Positions 7,209 to 16,236 of a stretch of 35,259 nt of DNA are shown here, piece by piece (position 1 is the stretch's first letter; the number at the start of each line of letters is the position of its first letter). Source of the stretch: DAOPYE01 sp035352715 (GTDB lineage Bacteria > Acidobacteriota > Holophagae > Holophagales > Holophagaceae); the NCBI GenBank assembly GCA_035352715.1, contig DAOPYE010000019.1, positions 1 to 35,259 of the forward strand, given 5' to 3'. A program made the position numbers and the translations under genes. The notes under the pieces were generated by a model. It made no database searches and was not told the origin of the DNA. It worked only from the letters and a program-made list of their open reading frames with translations.

Positions 7209-7781
7209 ATGGGCCGCCTGCGCCTGGTCAACGCCACCCGCGAGCACTTCGAAGCAGAACTCGCATCACCCGCGCGCCTGGCCTCGATGCTGGGCACCGA
7301 AACACCCGTCGGATGGCCTCCGGGCGAGTACGATTCGGATGCCATCCGGTTCTTCCGCGATCGCCTGATGGAACACCCGGACCACGCGCCGTGGTACGTC
7401 TGGTACGCCCTCGAACACCCGGCGCCCGGCGGCCAGGATCGCCTGGTGGGCGTGGGCGGCTATTTCGGACCTCCCACCGAGGATGGCACCGTCGAGATCG
7501 GCTATTCGATCCTGCCCGATTGCCAGCGCCAGGGCTTCGCGACGGCGTTGGCGCAAGCCCTGGCCTCGCGAGCCTTCGCAGATCCAGCCGTCCTTCGGGT
7601 CATCGCCCAGACGCACCCATCCAACACCGGCTCCGTCCGCACCCTGCTCAAGGCGGGGTTCGTGTTCGCCTGCGCATCTGAAGATCCCATCGTCCACTGC
7701 TACGTGCAATTCCGGCCAGAGCCTCGGCGCTCATCCCAACCTGACGCGGAAGCCCAACCGGATACGGAAGCGCAGGGCTGA
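7209..7781 (+). CDS. GNAT N-acetyltransferase (RimJ/RimL-type)
   Basis: A protein of about 190 residues with the GNAT core: VGVGGYFGPPTEDGTVEIGYSI (strands 3-4), then the acetyl-CoA loop CQRQGFATALAQAL, and HPSNTGSVRTLLKAGF, which is typical of the RimJ/RimL branch acetylating protein N-termini or small amines. The C-terminal 15 residues are a low-complexity tail (PDAEAQPDTEAQG). The ATG at 7209 follows AAGGGG closely; a TTG at 7185 overlapping the previous stop is an alternative that would add eight residues. It is the third gene in the ArsR-led unit. Substrate unknown, and the link to arsenic may be only positional. Confidence 0.8.
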   Translation: MGRLRLVNATREHFEAELASPARLASMLGTETPVGWPPGEYDSDAIRFFRDRLMEHPDHAPWYVWYALEHPAPGGQDRLVGVGGYFGPPTEDGTVEIGYSILPDCQRQGFATALAQALASRAFADPAVLRVIAQTHPSNTGSVRTLLKAGFVFACASEDPIVHCYVQFRPEPRRSSQPDAEAQPDTEAQG

Positions 7782-7881
7782 TGTATCGCCAGAAAGTCCG
7801 AGGCTCGCTGCGCACCAAGCCTCAAGGCCTCCCCGGAACATCTCCAAATGGGAGATCATCTAAAGAAGACTTGGAGTCGTG

Positions 7882-10380
7882 ATGCGCCTTGTTTCATCCC
7901 GCGCCGCCCTGTGGACGCTCGTGCCCGCCCTGTTCGCCCTGCATGCGGCCGAGCCTGCTGAATGCCCCTTGCGCGTTGGCGCCCCCCTGCCGGGGTTGCT
8001 GGATCTGTCGCAGGAACCCGTCGATATCCTGCTGCCCAAGGATCCCCGCGACCCCGCCCAAGTGGAGGCCGCCCGCCGCGCGTGGCTGCCGCGCATCGCG
8101 GCCCATCGGCAGGTCAGCGAACTGATGCTCAAGCTGCCTGCGGATGAACATCGCCTGCCCCTGCTGCTGGCCGCCAGCCAGGCCCTGAAGGCCCAGAACC
8201 CGGAACAGCGGCTCTACTTGGCCTACCAGAAGGGCGCCCCCGCCTTCTGGAACGAGGCCGCCTGGGGCGCACTGCAGGGCGGCATCCTGACGCCAGAGGA
8301 TCTGGGGCCGGATAGCTCGCGGTGGCGGGATCTGCTGCTCAGCGCCCAGACACAGCTGCCGGGCAGGGCCTGGACCCTATGGCTTCCCGTGGACCCGGGA
8401 CCTCTGGCCTCCCTGCTCATGGGCGACGGCGGCCATCTGGTCGTACCCGAGGGTGGCGCGTCCGCCGCGCTGGCAAAGCGCATTCCCGACGGGTACACCG
8501 ACGTGGAAGGTGGGTTGGGGGATCTGACGCTGCGCGATCCCATGGACGCGCGCCCGGCACTTCGATGGCGCTATGCCGTGCATCCGGCGGGATGGAACCC
8601 CGCTGAACTTCCCAAGGAACGCCACGAGGTGGCCGTCACCGCGCACAAGGCGTATGACGCCCACGCGCTACTGGCGAAGATGCGCGCCCGCCAGCTGCGG
8701 GACCGCAGCGCGCTGGAATCGGTGGAATCCACCATGGACGTGGATCTGCACGTGCAATCCGAGCGCGGGCAAGGCACGGACCTGGGCTTCACGTTCCGGT
8801 CCTTCGACCGCCTGGGCGAGCCGGAAGAAGAGCTGCAGGAGCAGGTGCGCTTCAACGGCGTAAAGGCCAACATCAAGGGCGAAGTCCAGCTGCCCATCGT
8901 GGAGAGCCGCACCAGCCTGGCCGCGCCCGTCGCGCTGGGGCTCACCGAGCGCTACCGCTACCTGGACGGTGGGCCTGCGGCGCCGGGGCAGCGCTGGATC
9001 CGCTTCGAGCCCGTGGCCGCGGACGCCCTGCTCTTCCAGGGCCAATTGAAGGTGGATGAGGCCACGGGGAGGATCCTGGAGGAACGCAGCGCCCGCAGCG
9101 GCCTGCCGGGCATCGTGAAAAGCGAGCAGCGCACCCTCGTCTACGGCGAGCCCGCTGCCGGACTCTGGCGCGTGATGAAGATCGAGACCTTCGAGCGCTG
9201 GGTCACCGCCCGAGGCGTGGCCCAGGTGCGCCGCGTGATCCGCTACCGCGATTTCCGCATCAACGAGCCCGATTTCCTGGACCGGCGCGCGGCCGCGCGC
9301 AGCTCCAACGCCACGATGCTGAAGCAGACGGTGGATGGCGCGCGCTACTACACGCGGCAAAGCGATGGCACCCGCCAGGTCGAGACACGCCCCAAAAGCA
9401 GCGGCAGCGGCCTGGGCGGCGGGCTGTTCGTGGATCCGCGCATGACTATTCCAGCCATTCCTTTCGCGGGCCTGGCCTACTTCAACTACAACGCGCTGGA
9501 CCGCAATATCCAGGTGAGCGGCCTCACGGCGGGCGTCTTCAACCACGGCAGCGTGAGCATCCCCAATATCGGCTTCGGCGTGGATCTGTCCTCCAACGCT
9601 TCGGTCATGCTGATGCCCTCCGCCCAGCGCGTGGTGCGGAACGGGTGCCTGGTGGACCGCGAGGCCGTGGACTGGAGCGGCGGCAGCGGACGCGTGGCCC
9701 TGGGCCGTGATCTGGGCGCGGGCTTTCGCCTGGAGGCCTCTGGCACCTTCGGGTACGACCACTACCGGAACACCCAGGACAAGGACCACAAGACCGAAGG
9801 CTTCGCGCTGCCCCCATCGGGCGTGCAGAACGGCTGGCAGGGCTCGCTGGGCTGGCAGTGGCGCGGCTTCAATCTGCGCGGCTTCTACGGCGAGAACCAT
9901 CGCCCCGACGGTATCTATGGCACCTCGGACACGCTCCAGGCCATCGCCAATGGCGGCCGCTCGTCCATCTGGGGGGGCGTGGCCGGCTACGACAAACAAT
10001 TCGACAGTCGCTGGCAAATTCATGGCGAACTGGGACACGAAGCCGCCAAGGGCGTGGATCGTTTCCTGGAACTGAGCGACGAGGCCCACGCGATCGGCAT
10101 GTTGGCCCTGCCCGTCGCCGATCGCCTGGACTTCGCCCAGATCGGCGTCACCCTGCCGCCCACGCCCCTGTTGCGCTTGTCCATGAGCCTGAATCATTCG
10201 CGCATGCGCGCCGTGGATGACGCCAAGTGCTACGGCTTCACCGGGCTCACGCTCTCCGGCGATCTGCCCGGCTTCTGGTGGTTCACCACCGTCCGCGTGG
10301 ACCTGCAGGGCGGCCTGCAGTCTGATATCCCCGGCAACCGCAGCCTGCGCGGCTACGTCATGTTCCTGAAGGTGTTCTAA
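7882..10380 (+). CDS. Large exported protein with LolA-like middle domain and C-terminal outer-membrane beta-barrel
   Basis: An 832-residue protein with a signal peptide (about 1-22, ALFALHAA). Residues about 23-235 form an alpha/beta-looking domain that I do not recognise. Residues about 265-460 resemble a LolA/outer-membrane-lipoprotein-sorting fold: VESTMDVDLHVQ, a strand pair ending LFQGQLKVDEATGRI, then VYGEPAAGLWRVMKIETFERW and RRVIRYRDFRIN. From about 521 to the end, alternating aromatic/glycine strands (GVAGYDKQFDSRWQIHGELG, WFTTVRVDLQGGL) end in YVMFLKVF with a terminal Phe, the usual outer-membrane barrel signal. The start is ATG 7882 or the adjacent GTG 7879, behind TTGGAG. It is convergent with another barrel gene. 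A role in moving lipid or lipoprotein to the outer membrane is a guess. Confidence 0.7.
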   Translation: MRLVSSRAALWTLVPALFALHAAEPAECPLRVGAPLPGLLDLSQEPVDILLPKDPRDPAQVEAARRAWLPRIAAHRQVSELMLKLPADEHRLPLLLAASQALKAQNPEQRLYLAYQKGAPAFWNEAAWGALQGGILTPEDLGPDSSRWRDLLLSAQTQLPGRAWTLWLPVDPGPLASLLMGDGGHLVVPEGGASAALAKRIPDGYTDVEGGLGDLTLRDPMDARPALRWRYAVHPAGWNPAELPKERHEVAVTAHKAYDAHALLAKMRARQLRDRSALESVESTMDVDLHVQSERGQGTDLGFTFRSFDRLGEPEEELQEQVRFNGVKANIKGEVQLPIVESRTSLAAPVALGLTERYRYLDGGPAAPGQRWIRFEPVAADALLFQGQLKVDEATGRILEERSARSGLPGIVKSEQRTLVYGEPAAGLWRVMKIETFERWVTARGVAQVRRVIRYRDFRINEPDFLDRRAAARSSNATMLKQTVDGARYYTRQSDGTRQVETRPKSSGSGLGGGLFVDPRMTIPAIPFAGLAYFNYNALDRNIQVSGLTAGVFNHGSVSIPNIGFGVDLSSNASVMLMPSAQRVVRNGCLVDREAVDWSGGSGRVALGRDLGAGFRLEASGTFGYDHYRNTQDKDHKTEGFALPPSGVQNGWQGSLGWQWRGFNLRGFYGENHRPDGIYGTSDTLQAIANGGRSSIWGGVAGYDKQFDSRWQIHGELGHEAAKGVDRFLELSDEAHAIGMLALPVADRLDFAQIGVTLPPTPLLRLSMSLNHSRMRAVDDAKCYGFTGLTLSGDLPGFWWFTTVRVDLQGGLQSDIPGNRSLRGYVMFLKVF

Positions 10381-10408
10381 GCTCGCACTCTCAGCGATCG
10401 GAAGACGA

Positions 10409-11080
10409 TCAGAACTCCAGCCCCACGCCGAACGTCCACAGGCGCTCGAACTCCTGGCCGCTGCCCTGGGTATTCAGGTACGAGGCGACATCCGAGACGC
10501 TATTGACATGGACGGGGCGATCCTTGGACAAGGGCTGCTGGTAGCTCGCGGCGATGTAGGGCGAGGCCACGGGAAATGGCAGGCGCCAGCGGGCGCCCAC
10601 GCGCAGCCAGGTGCGGGAGATGTCCTTGCTCTGGGATGCGTTGTCGCCTTCATATTTGTAATGTTGAAAGCGCTGGATCAGCCCCATCTCGCCCGCGACC
10701 CCCGTGAAGGGCACCCAGAACTGGGCGTTGATACCCAGACCCACGCCCGTCTGCTTGAGGCTGCTGCCCAGGGTGGCCGATCCGCGCTGAAGATCGCCGC
10801 TGGCCTGAAGCTGGGCGAATTCCGCGCCCCATTCCAGCTTCAGGACGGGACCGACGCGGATGATGCGGTGATTCACGCTGAAGATCGCGCCGTGGCCCGT
10901 GTCCAGATCCCCGGCGACCGCCTGGGTGGTGCCCAGAATCAGGGTCTGAGGCAGGGATTGGCCCTTGGCGAAGGGTACCTCGGCCCGGATATCCCAGGCC
11001 TGAGCGGACAGCGGCAGAGCCGCAGAGAAGAGCGCGGGCAGGAGCGCAGCCGAGGCGTTCAGATGAGCGATGCGTGCCAT
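10409..11080 (-). CDS. Small outer-membrane beta-barrel protein
   Basis: A 223-residue protein with a signal peptide ending LSAQA (about residue 28). The mature protein alternates hydrophobic and polar residues in short strands (KLEWGAEFAQLQ, GLGINAQFWVPF, TWLRVGARWRL, YIAASYQQPL) and ends LWTFGVGLEF with a terminal Phe, as expected for a barrel inserted by the Bam machinery. No specific family is recognised. GGAGG lies five bases before the ATG at 11080, which excludes an upstream ATG at 11098. It begins 54 bases downstream of the hybrid kinase gene on the same strand, so they may be co-transcribed. No clear terminator is visible in the 28 bases separating it from the convergent gene. Confidence 0.78.
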   Translation of the reverse strand: MARIAHLNASAALLPALFSAALPLSAQAWDIRAEVPFAKGQSLPQTLILGTTQAVAGDLDTGHGAIFSVNHRIIRVGPVLKLEWGAEFAQLQASGDLQRGSATLGSSLKQTGVGLGINAQFWVPFTGVAGEMGLIQRFQHYKYEGDNASQSKDISRTWLRVGARWRLPFPVASPYIAASYQQPLSKDRPVHVNSVSDVASYLNTQGSGQEFERLWTFGVGLEF

Positions 11081-11134
11081 GGGGACCTCCACCTTCATCT
11101 GATCACATCCACCCGGAAATGACAGCCCCGAGCT

Positions 11135-13465
11135 TCAGGCAGGATCGAGATTCAGCAATTCCTTGGCGACATTAAAGAAGTCGCGGATCATGCAGGGCTT
11201 GGACAGGAAGCGGAGGTTCGGATCGCGGGCCAGCTCGCCGTCCAGTCCTTCCAGTCCGAAGCCGCTGGCCAGGATCATGGGCGTCTTCGCGCCGCTTTCG
11301 CGGATGCGGGCGAGCAGTTCCAGGCCGGTGCATTCGGGCATGCGTTGATCGCTCACGACCAGATCGAACGGCTGCTGTTCGGCCTGGCGCTTGAACTTCT
11401 TCCACGCCATATCACCATCCACGGCCATTTCCACCTGGGCGCCGCGCTGCTCGAAGGCTTCCGCGATGAGCTCGCGCAGATTGGGTTCGTCGTCGGCCAC
11501 CAGGATGCGCAGTCCAGCGAAGGAATGCACGGAAGGGTCGATGATCAGGGTTTCCTGCTCTTCGATCGCCCAACCTCCCTGGGCCTTGAAGAACACGCGA
11601 AAGCGAGTGCCCACGCCTTCCTGGCTATCCATCTCGATGCGCGCGTCGTGAGACTGCACGATGCCGAACACCATCGCCAGCCCAAGGCCCGTGCCCTTGC
11701 CCACATCCTTGGTGGTGAAGAACGGATCGAAGACGCGATCCAGGTTCTCCTTGGGGATGCCAAAGCCCGTGTCCTCCACCGAGAGGCAGACCTGATCCTC
11801 ACCCACGGGCAGCGTGCGCAGGGTGAGCTTGCCGCCCTGGGGCATGGCGTCCCGGGCGTTCACGGCCAGGTTCAGAATGACCTGCTCCAACTGCACTCGC
11901 TCGCCGAGGATGGGCGGCAGGCAGGGCGACTGGATCAGCTCCATGCGGATGAGCCCTCCCAGGATCCGCTCCAGCAGCGACGCGGTCTGCGAGACCAGAT
12001 CGTTGAGATCCAGCACGCGCAGTTCGGGTTTCACGCGATGGGTGAAGCTGAGCAGCGACTTGATCATCTGTGAGCAGCGCTCCACGGCCTGCTCGGCGCG
12101 ATGGATGCGGTAGGCCGCCCCGTGATCCTCCGGCAGCAGTTCCGCCGCCAGGCTGATCTGGCCCAGCACTGCGGCAAGCTGGTTGTTCACATCGTGGGCG
12201 ATGCCCCCGGCCAGCGTTCCGACGGTTTCCAGGCGCTGGCTGTGCTCCAGCTTCAGCTTCATCTCGGATTCGTTCTTGAGCGCCTTGCCCGCCTTGCGCA
12301 GGGCCTCGTCCACGGCGCGGATCTCCGCCAGATTGCTCTCCACGGGTTCCGCCAGACGCCCTTCGCCGAGGGCGGCCGCGGAATGGGCCAGCCCGTCCAG
12401 TGGATCGCCCAGGCGGCGTGAGAACTTCTGGATGCGCCACAGGATCAGCCCCAGGAAGACCCCGCCCGTGGCGAACAGGATCCAGGCCAGCCGGTAGAGC
12501 GGCCCCATGTAGTCGCGGTCCGGCACCACCACGCACAGGCGCCAATCCAGGCCATCGAGTTCCGGCAGGCGCAGCACCCGTCCGGAATAGGTCTGGCCGT
12601 TGCGCCACAGGCGAAACAGGTCGCGCGCATGGCCCTTCACTTCCCACTGGTTCAACAGATGGCCAAAGAGCGGCAGGTGATCCGGGCCGATGGGCTTCAG
12701 CTCGGCCTCGCCCGGGCGGGCGCGCTGGGAGAGCGGCTGGTCCATAGGTACCAGCAGGGCGCGCCGCTGCCCATCGCAGATCAAGGCGAGGGAACCGGGC
12801 GTGGGGCGCGTGTCCCAGACCTTGCGCGCCAGAGGCTCCAACGTCATGTTCACGGCGACGAACGAGCCGGATGGATGGACCGTTGAGGGCTCCTTGATCG
12901 GCACCACGAAGGCGGCTTCGTGCAGACCGCAGCGATGCTCCTGCTCGATCCACCGTGGCGTGGGCACTTCCCGGAGGCACTGGATCCACGACGGAGAAAG
13001 CGCGTCCTGGACCTCATCCGATTCCGGCAGGGCGCTGATCCAGCCACCCACCAGGGGACGGGCGATCACGCCGCGCTCGCCCTTCGTCAACACCCAGGCA
13101 GAAAGATGCTCATTCCGCCGCTTGATCCAGAGTCCGCGGCCATCCGAATCCAGCACGGCCAGACTGGACACGGAAGGGAACTGCACCAGCAGGGGCCGGA
13201 GCAACTGCTCGGCGGCCACGGGGCGGTCCATGGACACCAGACCCAGTTGCAGGTAGTTCGCGGTCGTATCGCCCAGTCGCTCGCCTTCGTGCAGATAGGC
13301 GAGTACGTCGCGGCTCAGCCGCAGCAGGTTTTCCTGGGATCGCGCCTGGACCTGGTGATCGATGGCCCGGCCCACGCCCACCCACGTCAGCGCCGCCAGG
13401 ACGGCGATCACCGCCCCGAACGTGAGGGCTTGCTCGCGGAGCAGGAGGCGGCGGACGGGGAGCAT
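11135..13465 (-). CDS. Hybrid sensor histidine kinase with C-terminal receiver domain
   Basis: A 776-residue membrane kinase. TM1 is about 14-33. A large periplasmic sensor region, probably Cache-like, spans about 34-322, and TM2 is about 323-343. A HAMP-like linker follows. The dimerisation domain carries phospho-acceptor His424 in GGIAHDVNNQ, which is unusual in having Asp after His but typical of the HDxNN hybrid group. The ATPase domain has N-box NLAVNARDAM (Asn536), DTGFGI, FFTTK and GTGLGL. The C-terminal receiver has the acidic pocket DDE (658-660), phospho-acceptor Asp706 in SDQRMP and SKP near the end. No DNA-binding output is present, so phosphate presumably passes to a regulator elsewhere. 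It starts 22 bases after the alaS stop with a weak ribosome site, so expression may depend on alaS translation. Confidence 0.92.
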   Translation of the reverse strand: MLPVRRLLLREQALTFGAVIAVLAALTWVGVGRAIDHQVQARSQENLLRLSRDVLAYLHEGERLGDTTANYLQLGLVSMDRPVAAEQLLRPLLVQFPSVSSLAVLDSDGRGLWIKRRNEHLSAWVLTKGERGVIARPLVGGWISALPESDEVQDALSPSWIQCLREVPTPRWIEQEHRCGLHEAAFVVPIKEPSTVHPSGSFVAVNMTLEPLARKVWDTRPTPGSLALICDGQRRALLVPMDQPLSQRARPGEAELKPIGPDHLPLFGHLLNQWEVKGHARDLFRLWRNGQTYSGRVLRLPELDGLDWRLCVVVPDRDYMGPLYRLAWILFATGGVFLGLILWRIQKFSRRLGDPLDGLAHSAAALGEGRLAEPVESNLAEIRAVDEALRKAGKALKNESEMKLKLEHSQRLETVGTLAGGIAHDVNNQLAAVLGQISLAAELLPEDHGAAYRIHRAEQAVERCSQMIKSLLSFTHRVKPELRVLDLNDLVSQTASLLERILGGLIRMELIQSPCLPPILGERVQLEQVILNLAVNARDAMPQGGKLTLRTLPVGEDQVCLSVEDTGFGIPKENLDRVFDPFFTTKDVGKGTGLGLAMVFGIVQSHDARIEMDSQEGVGTRFRVFFKAQGGWAIEEQETLIIDPSVHSFAGLRILVADDEPNLRELIAEAFEQRGAQVEMAVDGDMAWKKFKRQAEQQPFDLVVSDQRMPECTGLELLARIRESGAKTPMILASGFGLEGLDGELARDPNLRFLSKPCMIRDFFNVAKELLNLDPA

Positions 13466-13487
13466 GGGCGTGGCGCGGAAAATCCGA

Positions 13488-16124
13488 TTAGCCCAACTGG
13501 GCGCGCAGGGCGCTCAGGGCAGTCGGAATGCCTTCGGGCTTGGATCCGCCCCCCTGGGCCAGATCCGCCTTGCCGCCGCCGCGGCCATCGATGTGCGGCG
13601 CGATGGCCTTCAGCAAGGCGCCGGCGTTGGCCCTGCCCTGCAGCTCCGGCGCGACGGAGACCAGCAGGGCCGCCTTGCCCGCCTCCACGGTGCTGGCCAG
13701 GACGATGACCGCACAGCGATGACGCGTGCGCACCTGATCCATCATCTCGCGCAGGGCGTTGGCGTCGAGTCCTTCGATCTGGGCGGTGACGAGGGTGAGG
13801 CCGTTCACGTCCTCCACCATCTCGGCGCTGCCGCCACCCGACGCGGCCTTGAGCTTGGCTTCCTTCAACTCCTTTTCCAGCTGGGCGATGCGGGCATCGC
13901 GGCCCGACAGGATGCCGGGCAGCATCTCACGGCTGGCATTGGCGTGCCGCGACAGGACGTGAAGGATGCCCTCGTCCTCCTGCAGGCGCTCGAAGGCCGC
14001 GAGTCCGGCCACCGCCTCGATGCGGCGCACGCCGCTGGCCACGGCGCTTTCCCCGACGATCTTCACGCAGCCAATCTCGCCCGTGTTGGCCACGTGCGTG
14101 CCGCCGCACAGCTCGGTGCTGAAACCCGGCACATTGACCACCCGCACGGTCTCGCCGTACTTCTCGCCGAACAGCGCCATGGCGCCGCTCTGAAGCGCTT
14201 CCTCGATGGGCATCTCCTTCACGCTGGTGGGCGTGGCATTCAGTGTCTCCACGTTCACCATGCGCTCGATCTCCGCGAGCTGATCGGGCTCGATGGGCGC
14301 GAAATGGCTGAAGTCGAAGCGCAGGCGATCTCCATCCACCGAGCTGCCCGCCTGCTTGACGTGGGTGCCCAGCACTTCGCGCAGCGCGGCGTGCAGCAGG
14401 TGCGTGGCCGTGTGGTGCGCGCGGGTGCGGGCGCGGCGATCCGCGCGCACGCTGGCGACCACGGACGCGTTCTCACGCAGCGTGCCCTGCACCGCGACCT
14501 TGTGCAGATGGCGCTTGGGCGCGGGCGCGTTGCAGTCCAGCACCTCGGCGGCGCCGCCCTCGAAGCGCAGCACGCCCGTATCACCGGCCTGGCCGCCGCT
14601 CTGGGCGTAGAACGGCGTGCGATCCAGCAGCACGAAGCCTTCGCCCGTAAGTTCCTTCACCTTGCGGGATTCGGCGTTGAACAGCGCCACCACATGCGCG
14701 TGGGTCTCCAGCTCGCCATAACCCGTGAAGGCCGTGGCGGGATGATCCGCCAGCACCGTCAGATCCCCCGCCAGGCGCAGATCGTGACTCTTCATGGAGG
14801 CGCGGGCGCGGCTGCGCTGCGCGTTCAGTTCCTTCTGGAAGCCCGCCAGATCCGCCTGGATGCCGCGCTCCCTGGCCCAATCCTCCACCAGATCCACGGG
14901 GAATCCATAGGTGTCGTAGAGCTTGAAGATGTCCTCGCCCTTCAGGGCGCCCGACGCGATATCGCAGGCTTCGAGCTGCTTCAGGCCCGCGCTGAGGGTC
15001 TGGCTGAACTGCTGTTCCTCGCGCTTCAGCACCTTCTGGATGCGCGGCAGCTCTGGCGCCAACTCGGGGTAGGCGTCGCCCATGGCCTTCACGACCGCAG
15101 GGACCAGATCCGCAAAGAAGAGGCCCTCGATGCCCAACTTGCGGCCAAAGCGCAACGCGCGACGGATGATCTTGCGCATGACGTAGCCGCGGCCCTCGTT
15201 GCTGGGCACCACGCCGTCAAAGCACATGAAGGTCGCTGCGCGAATGTGATCCGCCACCACCTGGGCAGCCGTACGGTTCGTGCTTTCGCCGCGCTCGCTC
15301 GCGGGCACATGGGCCATGGCCCAGATGCCTTCGAAGATGGGCTCGAACAGATCGATCTCGTAGTTGGTTTCGCGCCCCTGCAGGATGCTGGCCACGCGCT
15401 CCAGCCCCATGCCCGTGTCGATGCTGGGCTTGGGCAGGCTCGTCAGCGTGCCGTCCGCCGAGCGCTCGTACTGCATGAAGACCAGGTTCCAGATCTCCAT
15501 GATGTCGTCGCCATCGCCGTTCACCAGCTCGGGCTTGTTGCCCGCGAGATCCTTGGGCCGGTAGTAGTGCATCTCGGAGCAGGGACCGCAGGGGCCCGTG
15601 TCACCCATCTGCCAGAAGTTGTCCTTCTTGCCAAAGCGCAGGATGCGATCCGCGGGCACGCCCGCCTTCAGCCACATCGCCTCTGCTTCCGTATCGGCGG
15701 GAATGCCATCGGCGCCTTCGAAGACCGTCACCCAGAGCCGCGTGGGATCCAGGCCCAGGTTGCCCTTGGCCACGTCGCCCGTCACGAACTCCCAGGCGAA
15801 GCGGATGGCATCGGCCTTGAAGTAGTCGCCGAAGCTGAAGTTTCCAAGCATTTCGAAGAAGGTGTGGTGGCGCGCCGTGAAGCCCACGTTATCCAGATCG
15901 TTGTGTTTGCCGCCCGCGCGCAGGCACTTCTGGCTGGTGGTCGCGCGGGTGTAATCCCGCTTCTCCTTGCCGAGGAAGACATCCTTGAACTGCACCATGC
16001 CAGCGTTCGTCCACATCACGGTCGGATCGTCCGCAGGCCCGATCACGGGGCTGGAAGCCACGATGCGATGACCATTCCGTTCGAAATAGTCCAGGAAACG
16101 CTGACGGAGTTCAGAGGTTTTCAT
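13488..16124 (-). CDS. alaS: Alanyl-tRNA synthetase
   Basis: Charges tRNA-Ala with alanine and edits mischarged serine and glycine. The 878-residue length is standard. The N-terminal catalytic core shows SSPVIGPADDPTVMWTNAG and MVQFKDVFLG. The editing domain has the zinc-type HxxxH motif (HHTATHLLHAA) and the distal CGGTHV motif. The C-Ala region with GGGSAEMVEDV and the glycine-rich end (DGRGGGKADLAQGGG) is intact. The ATG at 16124 gives the usual MKTSELRQRFLDYFE start; an ATG at 16136 is possible. It lies 112 bases after purH on the same strand and 22 bases before the hybrid kinase. A TAAAAT box at 16173-16178 (minus) could belong to its own promoter, but no good -35 accompanies it. Confidence 0.98.
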   Translation of the reverse strand: MKTSELRQRFLDYFERNGHRIVASSPVIGPADDPTVMWTNAGMVQFKDVFLGKEKRDYTRATTSQKCLRAGGKHNDLDNVGFTARHHTFFEMLGNFSFGDYFKADAIRFAWEFVTGDVAKGNLGLDPTRLWVTVFEGADGIPADTEAEAMWLKAGVPADRILRFGKKDNFWQMGDTGPCGPCSEMHYYRPKDLAGNKPELVNGDGDDIMEIWNLVFMQYERSADGTLTSLPKPSIDTGMGLERVASILQGRETNYEIDLFEPIFEGIWAMAHVPASERGESTNRTAAQVVADHIRAATFMCFDGVVPSNEGRGYVMRKIIRRALRFGRKLGIEGLFFADLVPAVVKAMGDAYPELAPELPRIQKVLKREEQQFSQTLSAGLKQLEACDIASGALKGEDIFKLYDTYGFPVDLVEDWARERGIQADLAGFQKELNAQRSRARASMKSHDLRLAGDLTVLADHPATAFTGYGELETHAHVVALFNAESRKVKELTGEGFVLLDRTPFYAQSGGQAGDTGVLRFEGGAAEVLDCNAPAPKRHLHKVAVQGTLRENASVVASVRADRRARTRAHHTATHLLHAALREVLGTHVKQAGSSVDGDRLRFDFSHFAPIEPDQLAEIERMVNVETLNATPTSVKEMPIEEALQSGAMALFGEKYGETVRVVNVPGFSTELCGGTHVANTGEIGCVKIVGESAVASGVRRIEAVAGLAAFERLQEDEGILHVLSRHANASREMLPGILSGRDARIAQLEKELKEAKLKAASGGGSAEMVEDVNGLTLVTAQIEGLDANALREMMDQVRTRHRCAVIVLASTVEAGKAALLVSVAPELQGRANAGALLKAIAPHIDGRGGGKADLAQGGGSKPEGIPTALSALRAQLG

Positions 16125-16236
16125 GCCAAGGGCCATCCAGAAAGGTCGTCCAGAACGGAGACGCAAATTCTGATTTTACCCGCAGGTACTCGGATTTCCC
16201 GTTTCATTTCCGGCCGTGGCCGCCGCCCTTGTGCTC

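Noticed and set aside
8668..10197. A 509-codon open frame on the minus strand opposite the large barrel protein
   Set aside because: The plus-strand frame has a signal peptide, barrel pattern and terminal Phe; the antisense product is an Ala/Gln/His-rich shadow.
10381..10408. A possible terminator hairpin (GATC...GATC) between the two convergent barrel genes
   Set aside because: The stem is only four to five bases and no T-run follows on either strand.
16173..16178. A TAAAAT box upstream of alaS as a promoter
   Set aside because: No acceptable -35 element lies at 16-18 bases, so it is mentioned only in the alaS entry.
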